From assembly GCF_040954645.1 (NCBI RefSeq), contig NC_092807.1, positions 83,828,608-83,892,607 on the forward strand: a stretch of DNA of 64,000 nt, in the 5' to 3' direction. Numbering within the stretch: the first letter of the stretch is position 1; each line of letters opens with the position of its first letter. This document shows, one piece after another, positions 1 to 12,960 of this stretch. Source of the stretch: Diabrotica undecimpunctata (lineage: Eukaryota > Arthropoda > Insecta > Coleoptera > Chrysomelidae). Under the pieces are notes generated by a model. That model saw only the letters and a list, made by a program, of their open reading frames with translations, searched no databases and had not been told where the DNA came from. A program made the translations under genes and the position numbers.

Positions 1-2309
<2,309 letters not shown>

Positions 2310-2340
2310 AATAAAAAATTTAAATAAAATTTATTTTAAA

Positions 2341-2640
2341 TTCTTATCACTACAGCTATTGAGTGCCTTTCTCAAGTAATCTATTTTTGGTATTTTTTAC
2401 ATTTTATAGTCTTTAACTGAATAGGTTGAGAAGAAGAGAACTGTTTTTCTCCAGTTGGTCATTCAGAATTATGTCTATATTTTTTATATTTTATATATTA
2501 TAGAGACAATTCTGCATAACCAACTTGGGACAAACAGTTCTCCCTTCCTCAACCTATTCAGTTAAAGACTATAGTGTAAACACATACCAAAAATAGATCA
2601 CTTGAGAAAGGCACTCTGCCCAAACAGCTGTAGTGATAAT
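2341..2640. repeat. 300-bp foldback with hammerhead-like core
   Basis: Left arm 2341-2488 and right arm 2499-2638 are imperfect reverse complements: the left arm starts ttcttatcactacagct and the right arm ends agctgtagtgataataa. The loop is about 10 bp. The arm contains, at 2601-2624, cttgagaaaggcactctgcc followed by caaacag. This is a TGAGA core, a GGCA/TGCC hairpin and a (G/C)AAAC tail, the same layout as the 3' termini of Penelope-like retroelements that carry hammerhead ribozymes. The family was not otherwise identified. Confidence 0.6.
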
Positions 2641-2800
2641 AATTAAAAATAAACTTTGTGGAACTTTTGAAAACAAAAGTTTTCAGTGTTTTATATTGTT
2701 ATATAAAATGAATTTCCATCAAGTAGTAACGGGCGGTTCAACCCATAAGACTGCTAAGTTTAATATAAATTCTTGTAATATTATTAAACTTAGCTCTAGG

Positions 2801-2804
<4 letters not shown>

Positions 2805-2884
<80 letters not shown>
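2805..2884. repeat. (TA)n microsatellite
   Basis: About 40 AT dinucleotides. It is preceded at 2739-2804 by a segment (cccataagactgctaagttt and onward) that resembles 9978-10038 in the Penelope-like region. The array therefore probably grew at the end of an inserted retroelement copy. Confidence 0.95.
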
Positions 2885-2886
<2 letters not shown>

Positions 2887-3315
2887 ATATCGCGAAAAGG
2901 AGTAAGACCGTCGAATTCAATACTAAATGTAGTTCACGTGGCGGTTTTTTTCTCAATCAATGCCATCACTACATCGTCTCTCTTTCGACAGTAGATACAT
3001 CTCGACCTCTCAAGATTTGTGTAAAAATACAAGCGCTCTACGTAAATTTTCGTTCGCACATAGCAGAAAAATAAGAAGTTTTAGTCTTAGTTAAATACGT
3101 TTGTAAATAAATATCTTTTGTAACAGTGGTCTTAAATTCTTTAAGCATTATTATTTCGACTTAAAAAATTGTTTCGACAAAGGATTATTTAATCCAAGTC
3201 TACATACTTAGCCAGTTCCAACGTCTGGCTCGCTACCTGTGTTGTGGAAAGGAGACAAATCACAACATTGTTTATAAGCAAAAAATTAATAGAAGTTTCG
3301 ATACTGTATTAATAT

Positions 3316-3762
3316 GTTATCAGGAATGGCGTCAAGAAAGCCCACCACGAAGATCGAAGGACACAGGATAGCGTCGAAGGACTACAGAGCGCCAAGATCG
3401 TCATCTAACGGTGATCTCTCGTAATTCGCAGTTTTGGCCTTTTTTCATTTCAACCATTCTGGGTACTACCTCTTGCCGCTGAACATCGACGTAATCGTCT
3501 TGAATAGCGGAGAAAACTATTGGCTTGGGACCAGCAGTGGAATGGTGTTGTCTTTAGTGATGAATCTCGATTCTCTTTAGGGATGCATGATGGTCGATCC
3601 AGCTCCGCTCAGCGATACATAGAAGACATTCTGAAACCTCATCTCATACCTTACCGTTAAACACTCCAACATCCAATTCTTCAGTAGGACAACGCAAGAC
3701 CACAAGTTGCGAGAGTCACCATGGACTTCTTTGAACAGGCAGGAGTCAATCTTTTTCCCTGG
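3316..3762 (+). pseudogene. Decayed Tc1/mariner transposase, 5' part
   Basis: Conceptual translation, with stops and a frameshift, reads through Tc1/mariner DDE signatures: WNGVVFSDESRFSL around 3539-3580 (first Asp), then LQ-DNARP-VARVTMDFFEQAG around 3676-3748 (second Asp), ending in LFPWP at the junction. The region between the two Asp motifs is shortened. The reading is broken exactly at the BEL insertion point and resumes at 8756. This is a dead transposase, older than the BEL insertion. Confidence 0.75.
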
Positions 3763-4273
3763 TGTTCAATCACAAATTAACCCCTTAATTTGTAATCTCA
3801 CATTATTCTTAACTTCTTAATCTATTATAGTTTCACCGTGTATAAGTGACATTGTAAAACCATATCGTATAATATTTTAATAATTAGTTCATTTACCTAC
3901 AACTAAATAAATAATATATTTTCTAATTGAACTTCCTAAGTGTCGCAATTAAGGCGTAGATTAAATTGTAGTGTAAGCAAAGTTTGTTGGTATGGTATGA
4001 TAGGAAGCAATAACCTCTGTGCTGAGGTATGAATTATTTGTGAGATTATAAATTGGGGATTTGAGCTCGTGTGAGCGCAGTCTACTACAGTCAATCATAA
4101 GTAGTTACCTAACGAATATCATATTGTGTAATTACCAGTAGCTGTCAATAAATCAACACTTTTACTCCACAACTTCAACTTTTATTATACCTATCATCGT
4201 CGATTGACAAGAAGCGGACAAAGGGGCATTTACAAACCGATTCGAACCTCAAATCCAAGTTCGAAACTTTCCA
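3763..4273 (+). repeat. 5' LTR of BEL/Pao element
   Basis: 511 bp, starting TGTTCAATCACAAATTAACC and ending TTTCCA. It differs from the 3' LTR by a few substitutions and lacks 8 bp present there near 8381, so the copy is not brand new. The bases after it (ttggtccttcg) would hold the primer-binding site; the matching tRNA was not determined. Confidence 0.9.
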
Positions 4274-5167
4274 TTGGTCCTTCGACAAAACTTCATCAAA
4301 AGGGCGTTAATTGGTTTGGAGCTTCGAAGGAGACGACCCTTAGAGACCTAAATAGCTATTTCCCAGTTCCGTGCAAGATCGACGATCGATTTCGAAGTGT
4401 GGAGAAAAGAAAAAAGAAATTAAAAAGACCAGAAAGCTCCGAAATTAAGGATAGGAGCCTTACGAGTGCCTATGATTACAAGAGAACCTGAATAGCAGTC
4501 CTTAAGTCTACTGTTTCATCAGTTTGGAGATCCAGTTTCCAGCAGAAAAATCTAGTAGCATTCAGAGATCCAGCTCACCAGTTCCAGTTGCAGTTCTAAG
4601 AAGGAAGAAGGGACATACAAGTGAGCGTCGGGATTCAAAACTGTAAGTTTTTGAATATTTATTATCATTTAGAGAAGTGCATTTTTTATAAATTAAAAAG
4701 ATTATTAAAGAAACTTAAGATTCAAATTTAATAATACTTAATTGAAATATTTTTATTCTGCATACCTTTTACTTAAAAAAGTAATAGTTTGTCTACAGCT
4801 AATTCAAATCTAATAGCTTAATTATTTTAATTTTAATTATACTCCATAATTTGATTCTTACAATTTAAAATTCTTAAAACATTTGATTTTCATAATATGG
4901 GGAAATATCGTGACAAATCGTTATTTTTATACACATTCAGTTCATTCATTCCAAATATATAGTATTTTGTAGTATTTGCATTTTTTTTATATAAAGAATT
5001 TTTCTCTCTGGTTACAAGTGATAATATTACATTCTTTAATTTGTACAATAAACCGTGTCAGCAAGGTTAGACAGGTTCATTCGGTATTGTCTAAGGTAAT
5101 CTTGCTGAGACTTTAAGAAAAACGAACGAGAGAATACTTAAACATCAAAAGACAGACACTTGATGAA

Positions 5168-6220
5168 TTGTGGAACGACTTTGAAGATCAAAACACAGAA
5201 ATTGAAGAGAATGGTTCGAGAGTTGATAAATATTTTACGTCTAACTTTTACGAACAAGTACAAAAAAGATATGAAGAAACGAAAAAGACTTTAGAGGATT
5301 TTATTAAAAATTCGTACAAGTCTTCGACAAAAATTAGAGAAGTAGAAATTAGGATGGGAAAACTTCATCATTTATTGGAAGACGACGAAACCGATGAAGA
5401 TATACAAGATTTAAAAGAAGAGGTACAAAAAATAGATGCTTTAATAATGGAAATAACTGTGGACAATGAACAGGATACACTAGAAGAAGGTGAAATAGAA
5501 ATATTTTATGCAATGAGAAGAAGGGTGCGGTCGATCATAAAAGAAAATAAGAGATTAGAGGCGGAAGGATGCAAGAAAGACAAAATAATATTACCCCAAG
5601 TGAAGTTACCCTGTTTTGAAGGAAGGTATGAATCCTGGGTAACATTCTATGATATTTTTAAACGTTTGATACATGAGAATAACCAACTATCAAATGTGGA
5701 AAAAATGCAGTATCTGAAGACAAGCCTCCGAGGAGAAGCAAGTAGAATAATACAACATTTAAACACAACAGAAGCAAACTACAGTGCTGCCTGGAAAATG
5801 TTGCAAGATCGGTACGATAATCCAAAAATTAATCTATTTATATTAATAGACAAGATACTTCAGGCTGCGGAGATAAAAGAAACGTCAGCAAAGGCGCCGA
5901 AAAAATTACATGATACTCTCCACGAATGCTTAGAAGTCATTAGTGGACTAGGTATAATGACAGAGTCCTGGAGCCTTCTTACAGCAAGGATAAGTATGTT
6001 AAAGTGGGACACAGAAACCAGGAGATTATATGAAACGTCAATTCAAGACAGTAGGGACATTCCGACATATAAGTCAACACAGGAATTCCTACAAAGAAGA
6101 TTCCAGACATTGGAGATGTTGGAAACAGAAAGGAAAGGAACAGATCATAGACAACAGGTAAAGAAGAAGATAACCTGTGTGGTGTGTCCATCGAGCAAAA
6201 AGACAAAAGAGGGAATCTAA
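5168..6220 (+). CDS. gag: BEL/Pao Gag, N-terminal part
   Basis: A 350-codon frame. Its first half is charged and helical, typical of coiled-coil Gag. The segment [19 protein letters not shown] and the following helices ([24 protein letters not shown]) match the DUF1759 region of BEL/Pao Gag, which packages element RNA into virus-like particles. The frame ends prematurely because a 415-bp MITE begins at 6189, right after the first zinc-binding motif (TCVVC). It continues on the other side of the MITE at about 6612. No suitable ATG was checked upstream of 5168. Confidence 0.8.
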   Translation: MWNDFEDQNTEIEENGSRVDKYFTSNFYEQVQKRYEETKKTLEDFIKNSYKSSTKIREVEIRMGKLHHLLEDDETDEDIQDLKEEVQKIDALIMEITVDNEQDTLEEGEIEIFYAMRRRVRSIIKENKRLEAEGCKKDKIILPQVKLPCFEGRYESWVTFYDIFKRLIHENNQLSNVEKMQYLKTSLRGEASRIIQHLNTTEANYSAAWKMLQDRYDNPKINLFILIDKILQAAEIKETSAKAPKKLHDTLHECLEVISGLGIMTESWSLLTARISMLKWDTETRRLYETSIQDSRDIPTYKSTQEFLQRRFQTLEMLETERKGTDHRQQVKKKITCVVCPSSKKTKEGI

Positions 6221-6603
6221 TCGTTATGAAAAGGCGACCAAAAAAGTGGCCTCTGATGGCGGACATATCCGGAACTGCGAATGCGCCAAATTTAAATTTT
6301 CCGACACTTATTAACAGTAGCTATAAAATAGTTTTCAGAAAGTGTCTTAGCCAAGAAAATTTTAATTAAATATTAACGATAACAGTCTAAAATGTGAAGC
6401 AATTGTTAAAAAACTTCAATATAAATAAGATTTCATGTGACAGTTGGGACAAATAATAACATAACCCAACTAAATTTGATTTCTTAAACAAGGAAAGACT
6501 CTCTTTCCTTGTTTAATTTGGCCTCTCAAGATGGCACTTCCTGTCTAACAATATTTTTGCCCCCACTACCTTTACATTCCCTCTTTTGTCTTTTTGCTCG
6601 ATG
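6189..6603. mobile_element. MITE with 28-bp TIRs and 8-bp TSD
   Basis: A 415-bp insertion whose ends are a perfect 28-bp inverted repeat (6189-6216 and 6576-6603, outer end CATCGAGCAAAAAGAC). It is flanked by a perfect 8-bp direct repeat GGTGTGTC (6181-6188 and 6604-6611). No coding capacity. An 8-bp duplication is typical of hAT- or P-type elements; ends beginning CA fit either. The autonomous parent is not in the window. It interrupts the BEL gag and so inserted after that element. Confidence 0.9.
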
Positions 6604-6611
6604 GGTGTGTC

Positions 6612-6857
6612 ATCACATGTAAAGAACATAAACTATTGAAATGTACAACGTTTCTACGTCAACAAGTACGTGAAAGAAACAAAATCGTAAAGGAAAAGCA
6701 ATGGTGCGGTAGATGCCTATTACACAAAAGGGAAGTACCATGTTATTCCTATCATAGATGTGCAGAATGTGGTGGACAGCACCATTCATTACTACACATG
6801 TCAGAAGGACAGTATGATAACAGAAGGAATTCTGAAAACAGAAGGCCACAAAATTGA
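6612..6857 (+). pseudogene. gag: BEL/Pao Gag zinc-knuckle region
   Basis: Continuation of gag downstream of the MITE. Visible zinc-binding spacing is CKEHKLLKC, then [14 protein letters not shown] and [15 protein letters not shown], the usual cluster between Gag and protease in BEL/Pao polyproteins. It is out of frame with the upstream part by one base even when the MITE is removed, so the copy is broken independently. Two tandem copies of a segment around agaacttctgaaaacagaag at about 6820-6940 lie just after it. Confidence 0.7.
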
Positions 6858-7022
6858 TCAAATTCTAGTGGGTCAGGTCAGTATGACAACAGAAGAACTT
6901 CTGAAAACAGAAGGCCACAAAATAGACCCAATTCTAGTGGGACCAGAGGTGACAACAATTACGACGGATCGTCAAGGAGACAAGAGAATGCCGTAAGCTG
7001 TTTAAGTAATCCGAATGAAGAA

Positions 7023-7631
7023 GTGCTACTTGCAACGGCATTAGTACGAGTAAGAGACTCAAAAGGAAGCTCACAACTGATGAGAGCATTGATTGACCAA
7101 GGCTCGCAGTCATCATTCATTATGGAGCAGGCCGTTACAAGTCTCGGAATAAAAAGAAAGGCTGACAGGACGTCAAAATGGAGCGTAACATTAAACTTGG
7201 AGGCGCATTTCAAAAACGAATTTGAAATGAAGACCGAAGCAATTGTACTACGAAAAATAACAAGAAATCTACCGGAGAAGGAGATACAGATGAAAGAAAG
7301 GAACCATAGGAACTTAGTCCTGGCGGATCCAAATTTTAATGAAACAGGTTCAATAGATATTCTATTAGGAGCCAAAGAATATAGTTTGATATTACTAGAC
7401 GGAGTAGATCGAAAAAAGAATGGTTTGCTCGCCCAAAATACAAAATTGGGTTGGATAATGTCAGGGATAGCACAGCAAGAGAATATTCCTAATATACAAG
7501 TACTCAGCATGATATCTAGACGACAGATCGATGAAGAAATAAAGAAATACTGGGAGTTAAAAGAAGTAGATCAAAGCAATACTCTTTCAGTAGAAAAAAA
7601 AAGTGTGAAGGATATTATAAAAGAACAGTAA
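7023..7631 (+). CDS. pol: BEL/Pao aspartic protease and start of RT
   Basis: A 202-codon frame. The segment [13 protein letters not shown] holds the DxG-type active site of the DUF1758 aspartic protease that cleaves BEL/Pao polyproteins. The downstream part ([26 protein letters not shown]) is the conserved end of that domain. It ends in [10 protein letters not shown], the usual lead into reverse transcriptase. About 7638-7830 continues in other frames (EGRFEVKIPV) and then the element jumps to its 3' end, so the polymerase is deleted. Confidence 0.75.
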   Translation: MLLATALVRVRDSKGSSQLMRALIDQGSQSSFIMEQAVTSLGIKRKADRTSKWSVTLNLEAHFKNEFEMKTEAIVLRKITRNLPEKEIQMKERNHRNLVLADPNFNETGSIDILLGAKEYSLILLDGVDRKKNGLLAQNTKLGWIMSGIAQQENIPNIQVLSMISRRQIDEEIKKYWELKEVDQSNTLSVEKKSVKDIIKEQ

Positions 7632-8231
7632 AAAGGGATAATGAAGGAAGGTTTGAAGTTAAAATACCCGTCAATTCTAATAGAAGTATATTAGGGGGAC
7701 TCAGAACAGCAAGCATATGCGAGACTGCTGCAATTAGAGAAGAAATTTCAAAGAAACACAAACCTAGAAAAAGAAGAGGTAGTGTTGTGCGCTCGTTGTT
7801 GGTCCCAAGGAATCTACTTGCAGTAGATTACAATAACTTACACTAATTTTAAGTGACATATGAAAATAAAGGAAGGTGGTCAGATATATTCGAAACTCCA
7901 AGAGAGCCAGAAAACAAAGGCATCAAGGTTCTTGCATCCAACCTCATCCAGCGCCTCGAAGACATACTTTATCACAACCAAATTCAAGTAGTACTTTAAA
8001 GAAAGCCCCTCCTGGATCAGTTTCACTAAATGAGCTTAGATTTGAATTAGATAGTTTAGCTGAAACATAGATTCTAAATGATCAAATTATAGGTAGCACT
8101 GCTCGGGTGAGATAATAATTCAAAAACCGAGTGAATTAGTGTTATGATTATTGTTATATTATTATTTTATATTCTATATGTTTTAAATATTTCTATTGGT
8201 CGTCTGTTTGTTTTTTATATAGTGGCCAATA

Positions 8232-8750
8232 TGTTCAATCACAAATTAACCCCTTAATTTGTAATCTCACATTATTCTTAACTTCTTAATCTATTATAGT
8301 TTCACCGTGTATAAATGACATTGTAAAACCATATCGTATAATATTTTAATAATTAGTTCATTTACCTACAATTAAATAAATTGCCGAATAATATATTTTC
8401 TAATTGAACTTCCTAAGTGTCGCAATTAAGGCGTAGATTAAATTGTAGTGTAAGCAAAGTTTGTTGGTATGGTATGATAGGAAGCAATAACCTCTGTGTT
8501 GAGGTATGAATTATTTGTGAAATTATAAATTGGGGATTTGAGCTCATGTGAGCGCAGTCTACTACAGTCAATTATAAGTAGTTACCTAACGAACATCATA
8601 TTGTGTAATTACCAGTAGCTGTCAATAAATCAACACTTTAACTCTACAACTTCAACTTTTATTATACCTATCATCGTCGATCGACAAGAAGCGGACAAAG
8701 AGGCATTTACAAACCGATTCGAACCTCAAATCCAAGTTCGAAATTTTCCA
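8232..8750 (+). repeat. 3' LTR of BEL/Pao element
   Basis: 519 bp, the same sequence as 3763-4273 plus an 8-bp insertion and scattered substitutions. It ends TTTCCA, followed at once by the CCTGG target duplication and the resumed mariner reading frame. Confidence 0.9.
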
Positions 8751-8755
8751 CCTGG

Positions 8756-8800
8756 CCTCCCAGATACCCAGATTTACCGCAGAAATTCTTACATAAAATT
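8756..8800 (+). pseudogene. Mariner transposase, continuation after BEL
   Basis: Removing the BEL element and one CCTGG copy joins LFPWP to PRYPDLP, the conserved (S/R)PDL segment that precedes the third catalytic acidic residue in Tc1/mariner transposases. The homology ends soon afterwards, so the C-terminus is lost. Confidence 0.65.
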
Positions 8801-8825
8801 CATATTTTTTGACAAACCGCGTATA

Positions 8826-9085
8826 TGACTGAAATAATTTAATATCTGGTGATTGTGTTCTATGTTTTAGATCATTCAGAACGTTTTATAAACAATAACT
8901 TTTTTCATAAACCTAAAAATTAAAACGTTTTTGCCATATGGACCATTGGCGTTCCATATGGACTTAATTGGACCATATGGGAAACTTTATTTTTACTTTT
9001 ATGAAAAAAAGTTATTCTTAATAAAAAGTTCTATATGATCTAAAACATAGAATACAATCATCAGATATATTATATTTTTTCGGTC
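8826..9085. repeat. 260-bp foldback element
   Basis: Arms 8826-8910 and 8998-9085 are imperfect reverse complements: gactgaaataatttaatatc at the left and its mirror ending ttttttcggtc at the right. The centre is a run of ccatatgg-like palindromes. It looks like a small MITE; target duplication not resolved. Confidence 0.6.
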
Positions 9086-9489
9086 ATCTTTTTTCAGTGG
9101 TTTGAATATTGTCTTTAATTAATCTTATGAGAGATAAAAGTTTTTTTGGAAGGGTAAATAGAGTCTTTGGGTTGAGATTGAGTGGAAGATTGATGTCTGT
9201 GGACCTCCTTTAGGTCATCTCATTTTGTCTTTCGTCAAATTGCCGTATCAATCAAGATTGCAGAGCAGTATTCCACGGTGAAGAAGACAATGCCCAGGCG
9301 GACGATCGCAGGGAGGATGCCGTTTTTGCATAATAGCGTTGATTGAAACGATAATAGTTGTCTTCACCTTCGGCATTTTAAGTAACAAGTGGTGAGTACT
9401 ACATTCGTGTATTTAAGTGGACTACGATTTTGCTACAGGTGTTGTTGCGTGCTGCACAATTTTGTCAAAAAACGTGGTCACATGTGACG

Positions 9490-9905
9490 ACACTTTAATA
9501 CTTAAGGAAGAAAAGCTTTTTTATGATAGGGGTCTGAGTCTTTGGGTTGAGATTGAGTGGAAGATTGATGTCTGTGTATGCTCCTACTGATATGATTTTC
9601 GCGGTAACCGTTTTGGATGAGGGCTTGTTTTGATCTAGATAGCTCAGCGGGTCTACTTGCATCATCGCAAAGGCGTATTGATCTAGAGACAAGCGTATTA
9701 ATGACTTAATTAATTTGTAAAGGGGGATGATGAGAGTTGGCATGCGAGTAACGATTGGTATGGGTGGGTTTTCGATAAACAGAGTGATGAAAACCTTGGG
9801 ATAGGATTTTCTTTATGATAACGTCGACAACGGTAGGGATAAATCAGTTTCTACCTCCATTGTGAACTGGATACTAGGGTGTATACCATTCAGGTTTGAA
9901 GAAGT
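9490..9905 (-). pseudogene. Penelope-like RT fragment, inverted copy
   Basis: Read on the minus strand, this is a second copy of the RT thumb-region sequence seen at 10162-10494 on the plus strand. The shared words include THTNRYSHANSHHP and NGYRENHI. Frameshifts are present. A shorter piece of the same sequence recurs at 9165-9205. Head-to-head copies of this kind are characteristic of Penelope-like elements, whose insertions often carry an inverted terminal segment. Confidence 0.7.
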
Positions 9906-9915
9906 TTTGGAAGCC

Positions 9916-9945
9916 CTGAAGAAGACACCGTAGAGGATGTCGAAA
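9916..9945 (+). ncRNA. Hammerhead-like motif in Penelope junction
   Basis: ccctgaagaa, a hairpin with gaca/tgtc arms, then cgaaagc. This is CTGAAGA, stem, GAAA, the core order of a hammerhead ribozyme, with one additional base after the first core block. Penelope-like elements are known to carry hammerheads near their terminal repeats. Stems I and III could not be drawn convincingly, so activity is not claimed. Confidence 0.35.
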
Positions 9946-10065
9946 GCTCGGCGCAATGATAATCGACACGATTAAACCCAGAAGACTGTTGAGTTTAATA
10001 TTAATTCCTGTAATAGTACTAATATTAGCACTAGGTTTAATTGTACTAACCGCGGAAACCTTTCG

Positions 10066-10860
10066 GAACATTTTATTGGCCTCTACGGGGAGGAATTTTA
10101 CCAGCTCACTAAATCATATAGCAAACTGCTAAATGGTATACATGCTAGTATCCAGTTCACAATGGATGTGGAAACTGATTCATCCCTACCGTTTCTCGAC
10201 GTTATCATAAAGAAAAACCAATCCCAAGGTTTTCATCACTCTGTTTATCGAAAACATACCCATACCAATCGTTACTTGCACGCCAACTCTCATCATCCCC
10301 TTTCACAAATTAATTCAGTCATTAATACGTTTGTCTCCAGATCAATACGCCTTTGCGATGATGCAAGTAGACCCGCTGAGCTCCCTAGTTTAAAAAAAGT
10401 CCTCATCCAAAACGGTTACCGCGAAAATCACATCAATAGGAGCATCCACAGACATCAATCTCACTCAATAGCAACCCAAAGACTAAAACACTGATCATAC
10501 GAAAGCTTTTCTTCCTTACATCAAAGGTGTCACTGGCAGAATCGACAAAATTCTAAAATCAAGAGGAATAAAGACAATATTTACCCTTCCAAAAAAACTT
10601 TTATCGCTTATAAGATCAATCAAAGACAATATTCCAAATGACCAACACGGAGTTTATGAAATTCCTTGTGCAGACTACCCCCGATCCTATATAGACCAAA
10701 CAAATCGTAGAATCCAAAATAGGATTTATGAACCATTAATTCCGACTTAATTTCAATTCTAGGTGAACCATCTTCATACAGATCACAAAATTGATTTTGA
10801 AAACTCCAGAACCACAGCTGCCATCCGCTTATATAAACCAAGAATTATCCGAGAAGCCAT
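10066..10860 (+). pseudogene. Penelope-like retroelement: RT end plus GIY-YIG
   Basis: Penelope-like RT C-terminal region: QFTMDVETDSSLPFLDV at the start, then SVYRKHTHTNRYLHANSHHP and a conserved NGYRENHI segment (open frame 10162-10494). After a frameshift comes the GIY-YIG endonuclease characteristic of Penelope elements: GVYEIPC around 10650, YIDQTNRRIQNRI, then HTDHKIDFENSRT and IIREAIEI around 10840. Stops and frameshifts show it is dead. The 5' RT half is missing. Confidence 0.8.
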
Positions 10861-11129
10861 AGAAATTTAAAAAATTCCAAATTGTCTCAATAAAAGAAAT
10901 GACGATATACAGTTACCTTCGACTTGGAGACATCTCATAAAGAAAATACCGTCAGCTTCACTCGTCAATCAAAATCCAACTGTCAGGAATGTTCGCGCCA
11001 ACCCTCGCGCCAATCCCCACGCTAACCCACACGTCAACCTCCACCCAAACCACGACACCATCAAAGGTATAAATGACCCGTCCTTGATTCACAGCACCAG
11101 TAATGCATTGATAATGCAAATATATCGTC

Positions 11130-11756
11130 AAAGACCCTCAGGTCCAAAACGACAAATGCCGATATGGATGTCAAGCCCAAGAAACCATCCAACATCTTAC
11201 CGGGGGCTGCCAGGCATTTGCTGCAACTGACTATAAGGAACGGCATGACTCAGTAGGAAAGATCCTCCATCAAGAGATAGCTTTTAAACTGGGACTTCTA
11301 CAAACAAACCATCTCCCATATTATCAATACGTCCCTGAGAGTATGCTTGAGAATGACAACTACAAGCTATACTGGGATCGCACTGTGCTCACAGACCAAA
11401 CTGTAGCACATAACAGACCAGATCTCGTGCTAGTTAATAAACTTACAAGACAAACAACACTAATCGATGTGGCGATACCTAACAACAATAATCTGCGTGT
11501 TAAGTACAACGAAAAGATCGCCAAGTACAGAGATCTGGAAATACAAATAAGGAGACAATGGAGAATGGAAAGTACCCAGACGATACCTATTATTCTTTCT
11601 ACCACTGGAGTCATCCCGAAGAACCTTCTAGAAAACATAAGAAAGCTGGGTCTAAATGAACATCTATATAAGATCATGCAGAAAGCTGTGCTACTTTCGA
11701 CGTCCAGATGCGTTCCAAAATCTTTGGGAGATACACCGATGTACCAAGTCACCTAG
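11130..11756 (+). pseudogene. R2-like LINE C-terminus (CCHC + nuclease)
   Basis: An open frame beginning with a zinc knuckle, CRYGCQAQETIQHLTGGC, followed by a segment with NRPDLVLVNK and TTLIDVAIP. A PD, then D-V-A arrangement after a CCHC knuckle is the layout of the restriction-like endonuclease at the C-terminus of R2-type LINEs. It ends in the IPIILSTTGVIPKNL / MQKAVLLST segment usual for this tail. The reverse transcriptase is absent: a 5'-truncated copy abutting the Penelope relic. The 3' end lies before 11870. Confidence 0.6.
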
Positions 11757-12156
11757 GACTCGATAACATGGAAAGAGTCCCACCAGAGCTCAATCCTTTT
11801 GATACCGTAGGTATCTGGGATGAGTGAATTTTTCCCTTAGAGGGAGTGTGAGCCGTATGGCTAAATCTGGATAATAATAATAATACTTTATTTCCTTTTT
11901 GACAAATATAATTTGTATAGGATCAGTCACAGTTTAGTAAACAAAATAAGTAAATATAAATGCAAATCTAAAATTACGCTAAACCTAACATTACAAGACA
12001 AACACAAATAGAAAATGTAAAATTACTAGTATATACTTAAAATAATGTCAACTACTAAAATATTCATCAACAGAATAAAACGTATTCTGCAATAAAAAAT
12101 CTTTTAAAGTTAATTTAAATATTTTCATATTCTTACATTTTTTTATTGGCTGAATT

Positions 12157-12879
12157 TTATTGGTGAATTTGACTATTAGTTTTAAATTTCTCAAGATTTG
12201 AATGAATAAAAACACAAACTTCAAAAATATATAAACACGGCACAGTTAAAAGTTTATATCTAGTAAAGTAACTCTTACAGCTAGTGATTCGAGAAATACC
12301 AGCAATAAAATGGACTATTCTCTTTTGAGACAGAAAGACTTCACCGAATTTACAAGACCTACCCCAAAATACTATGCCATACCGCAAACGAGACTCCACC
12401 TCAGCATAATACAGTATAATTAGCTGTTTTTCACTTAGTATATCTTTGAGGTTTCGAAGTAGGTAGCATGATGAGTTTATTTTGGAAATAATATCATCAC
12501 ATTGCCTTTTCCAATTGAGACATTCATCAACATACAAACCCAAAAACTTTAGGCAATGAACTTTTTCAATTTGTTTAGAATATATTGATAGTTCCATATC
12601 TAACAGATGTTTCTGTCTATTGTGGAAATGAATAGCATGCGTTTTATCCGCATTAAGATGTAAGTAATTCGAGGAAAACCAATTACTAAGATCACACAAA
12701 AGTTCGTTACATTTATTTTCAAGAGATATATGTGATTTATCTGATATAAGTATTGAAGTATCATCTGCATAAAGTGTAAACTGTACAGCAGAATTTATTG
12801 AGACAATATCATTTAAGTAAATAAGAAATAATATTGGGCCAATTACAGAACCTTGTGGAACACCCATATGAATGTACAT
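12157..12879 (-). CDS. LINE reverse transcriptase, C-terminal half
   Basis: A 240-codon frame with MGVPQGSVIGPILFLIYLND and the catalytic LYADDTSI, followed by the thumb and C-terminal segments (LNADKTHAIHF, KFLGLYVDECLNW, SRLRYGIVFWG). It is the continuation of 12961-14187 after one stop and a short shift. Domain order and motif wording place it in the CR1/Jockey group. Confidence 0.8.
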   Translation of the reverse strand: MYIHMGVPQGSVIGPILFLIYLNDIVSINSAVQFTLYADDTSILISDKSHISLENKCNELLCDLSNWFSSNYLHLNADKTHAIHFHNRQKHLLDMELSIYSKQIEKVHCLKFLGLYVDECLNWKRQCDDIISKINSSCYLLRNLKDILSEKQLIILYYAEVESRLRYGIVFWGRSCKFGEVFLSQKRIVHFIAGISRITSCKSYFTRYKLLTVPCLYIFEVCVFIHSNLEKFKTNSQIHQ

Positions 12880-12960
12880 GTAATCTGATTTGCAAATATT
12901 TACTGATTGTTGGGATACATCTGTTAAGGAGAGATATTGACGACGTTCTGATAGGTAGGA

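Larger units (their letters stand above)
3758..8755 (+). mobile_element. BEL/Pao LTR retrotransposon, internally deleted
   Basis: Two near-identical LTRs (3763-4273 and 8232-8750) start TGTTCAATC and end TTTCCA. They are flanked by a perfect 5-bp target duplication CCTGG (3758-3762 and 8751-8755). The interior encodes a BEL/Pao Gag with the DUF1759-type segment, a zinc knuckle and the DUF1758-type aspartic protease. Reverse transcriptase, RNase H and integrase are missing: only a short stretch resembling the RT start follows the protease. At about 5.0 kb it is shorter than usual full-length BEL elements, so it is a non-autonomous deletion derivative. It is nested inside a mariner transposase relic and carries a MITE in its gag. 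Confidence 0.9.

Noticed and set aside
2633..2956. Long Ile-Tyr repeat reading frames on both strands
   Set aside because: They are only translations of the (TA)n array; the same applies near 29404-29543 and 33109-33174.
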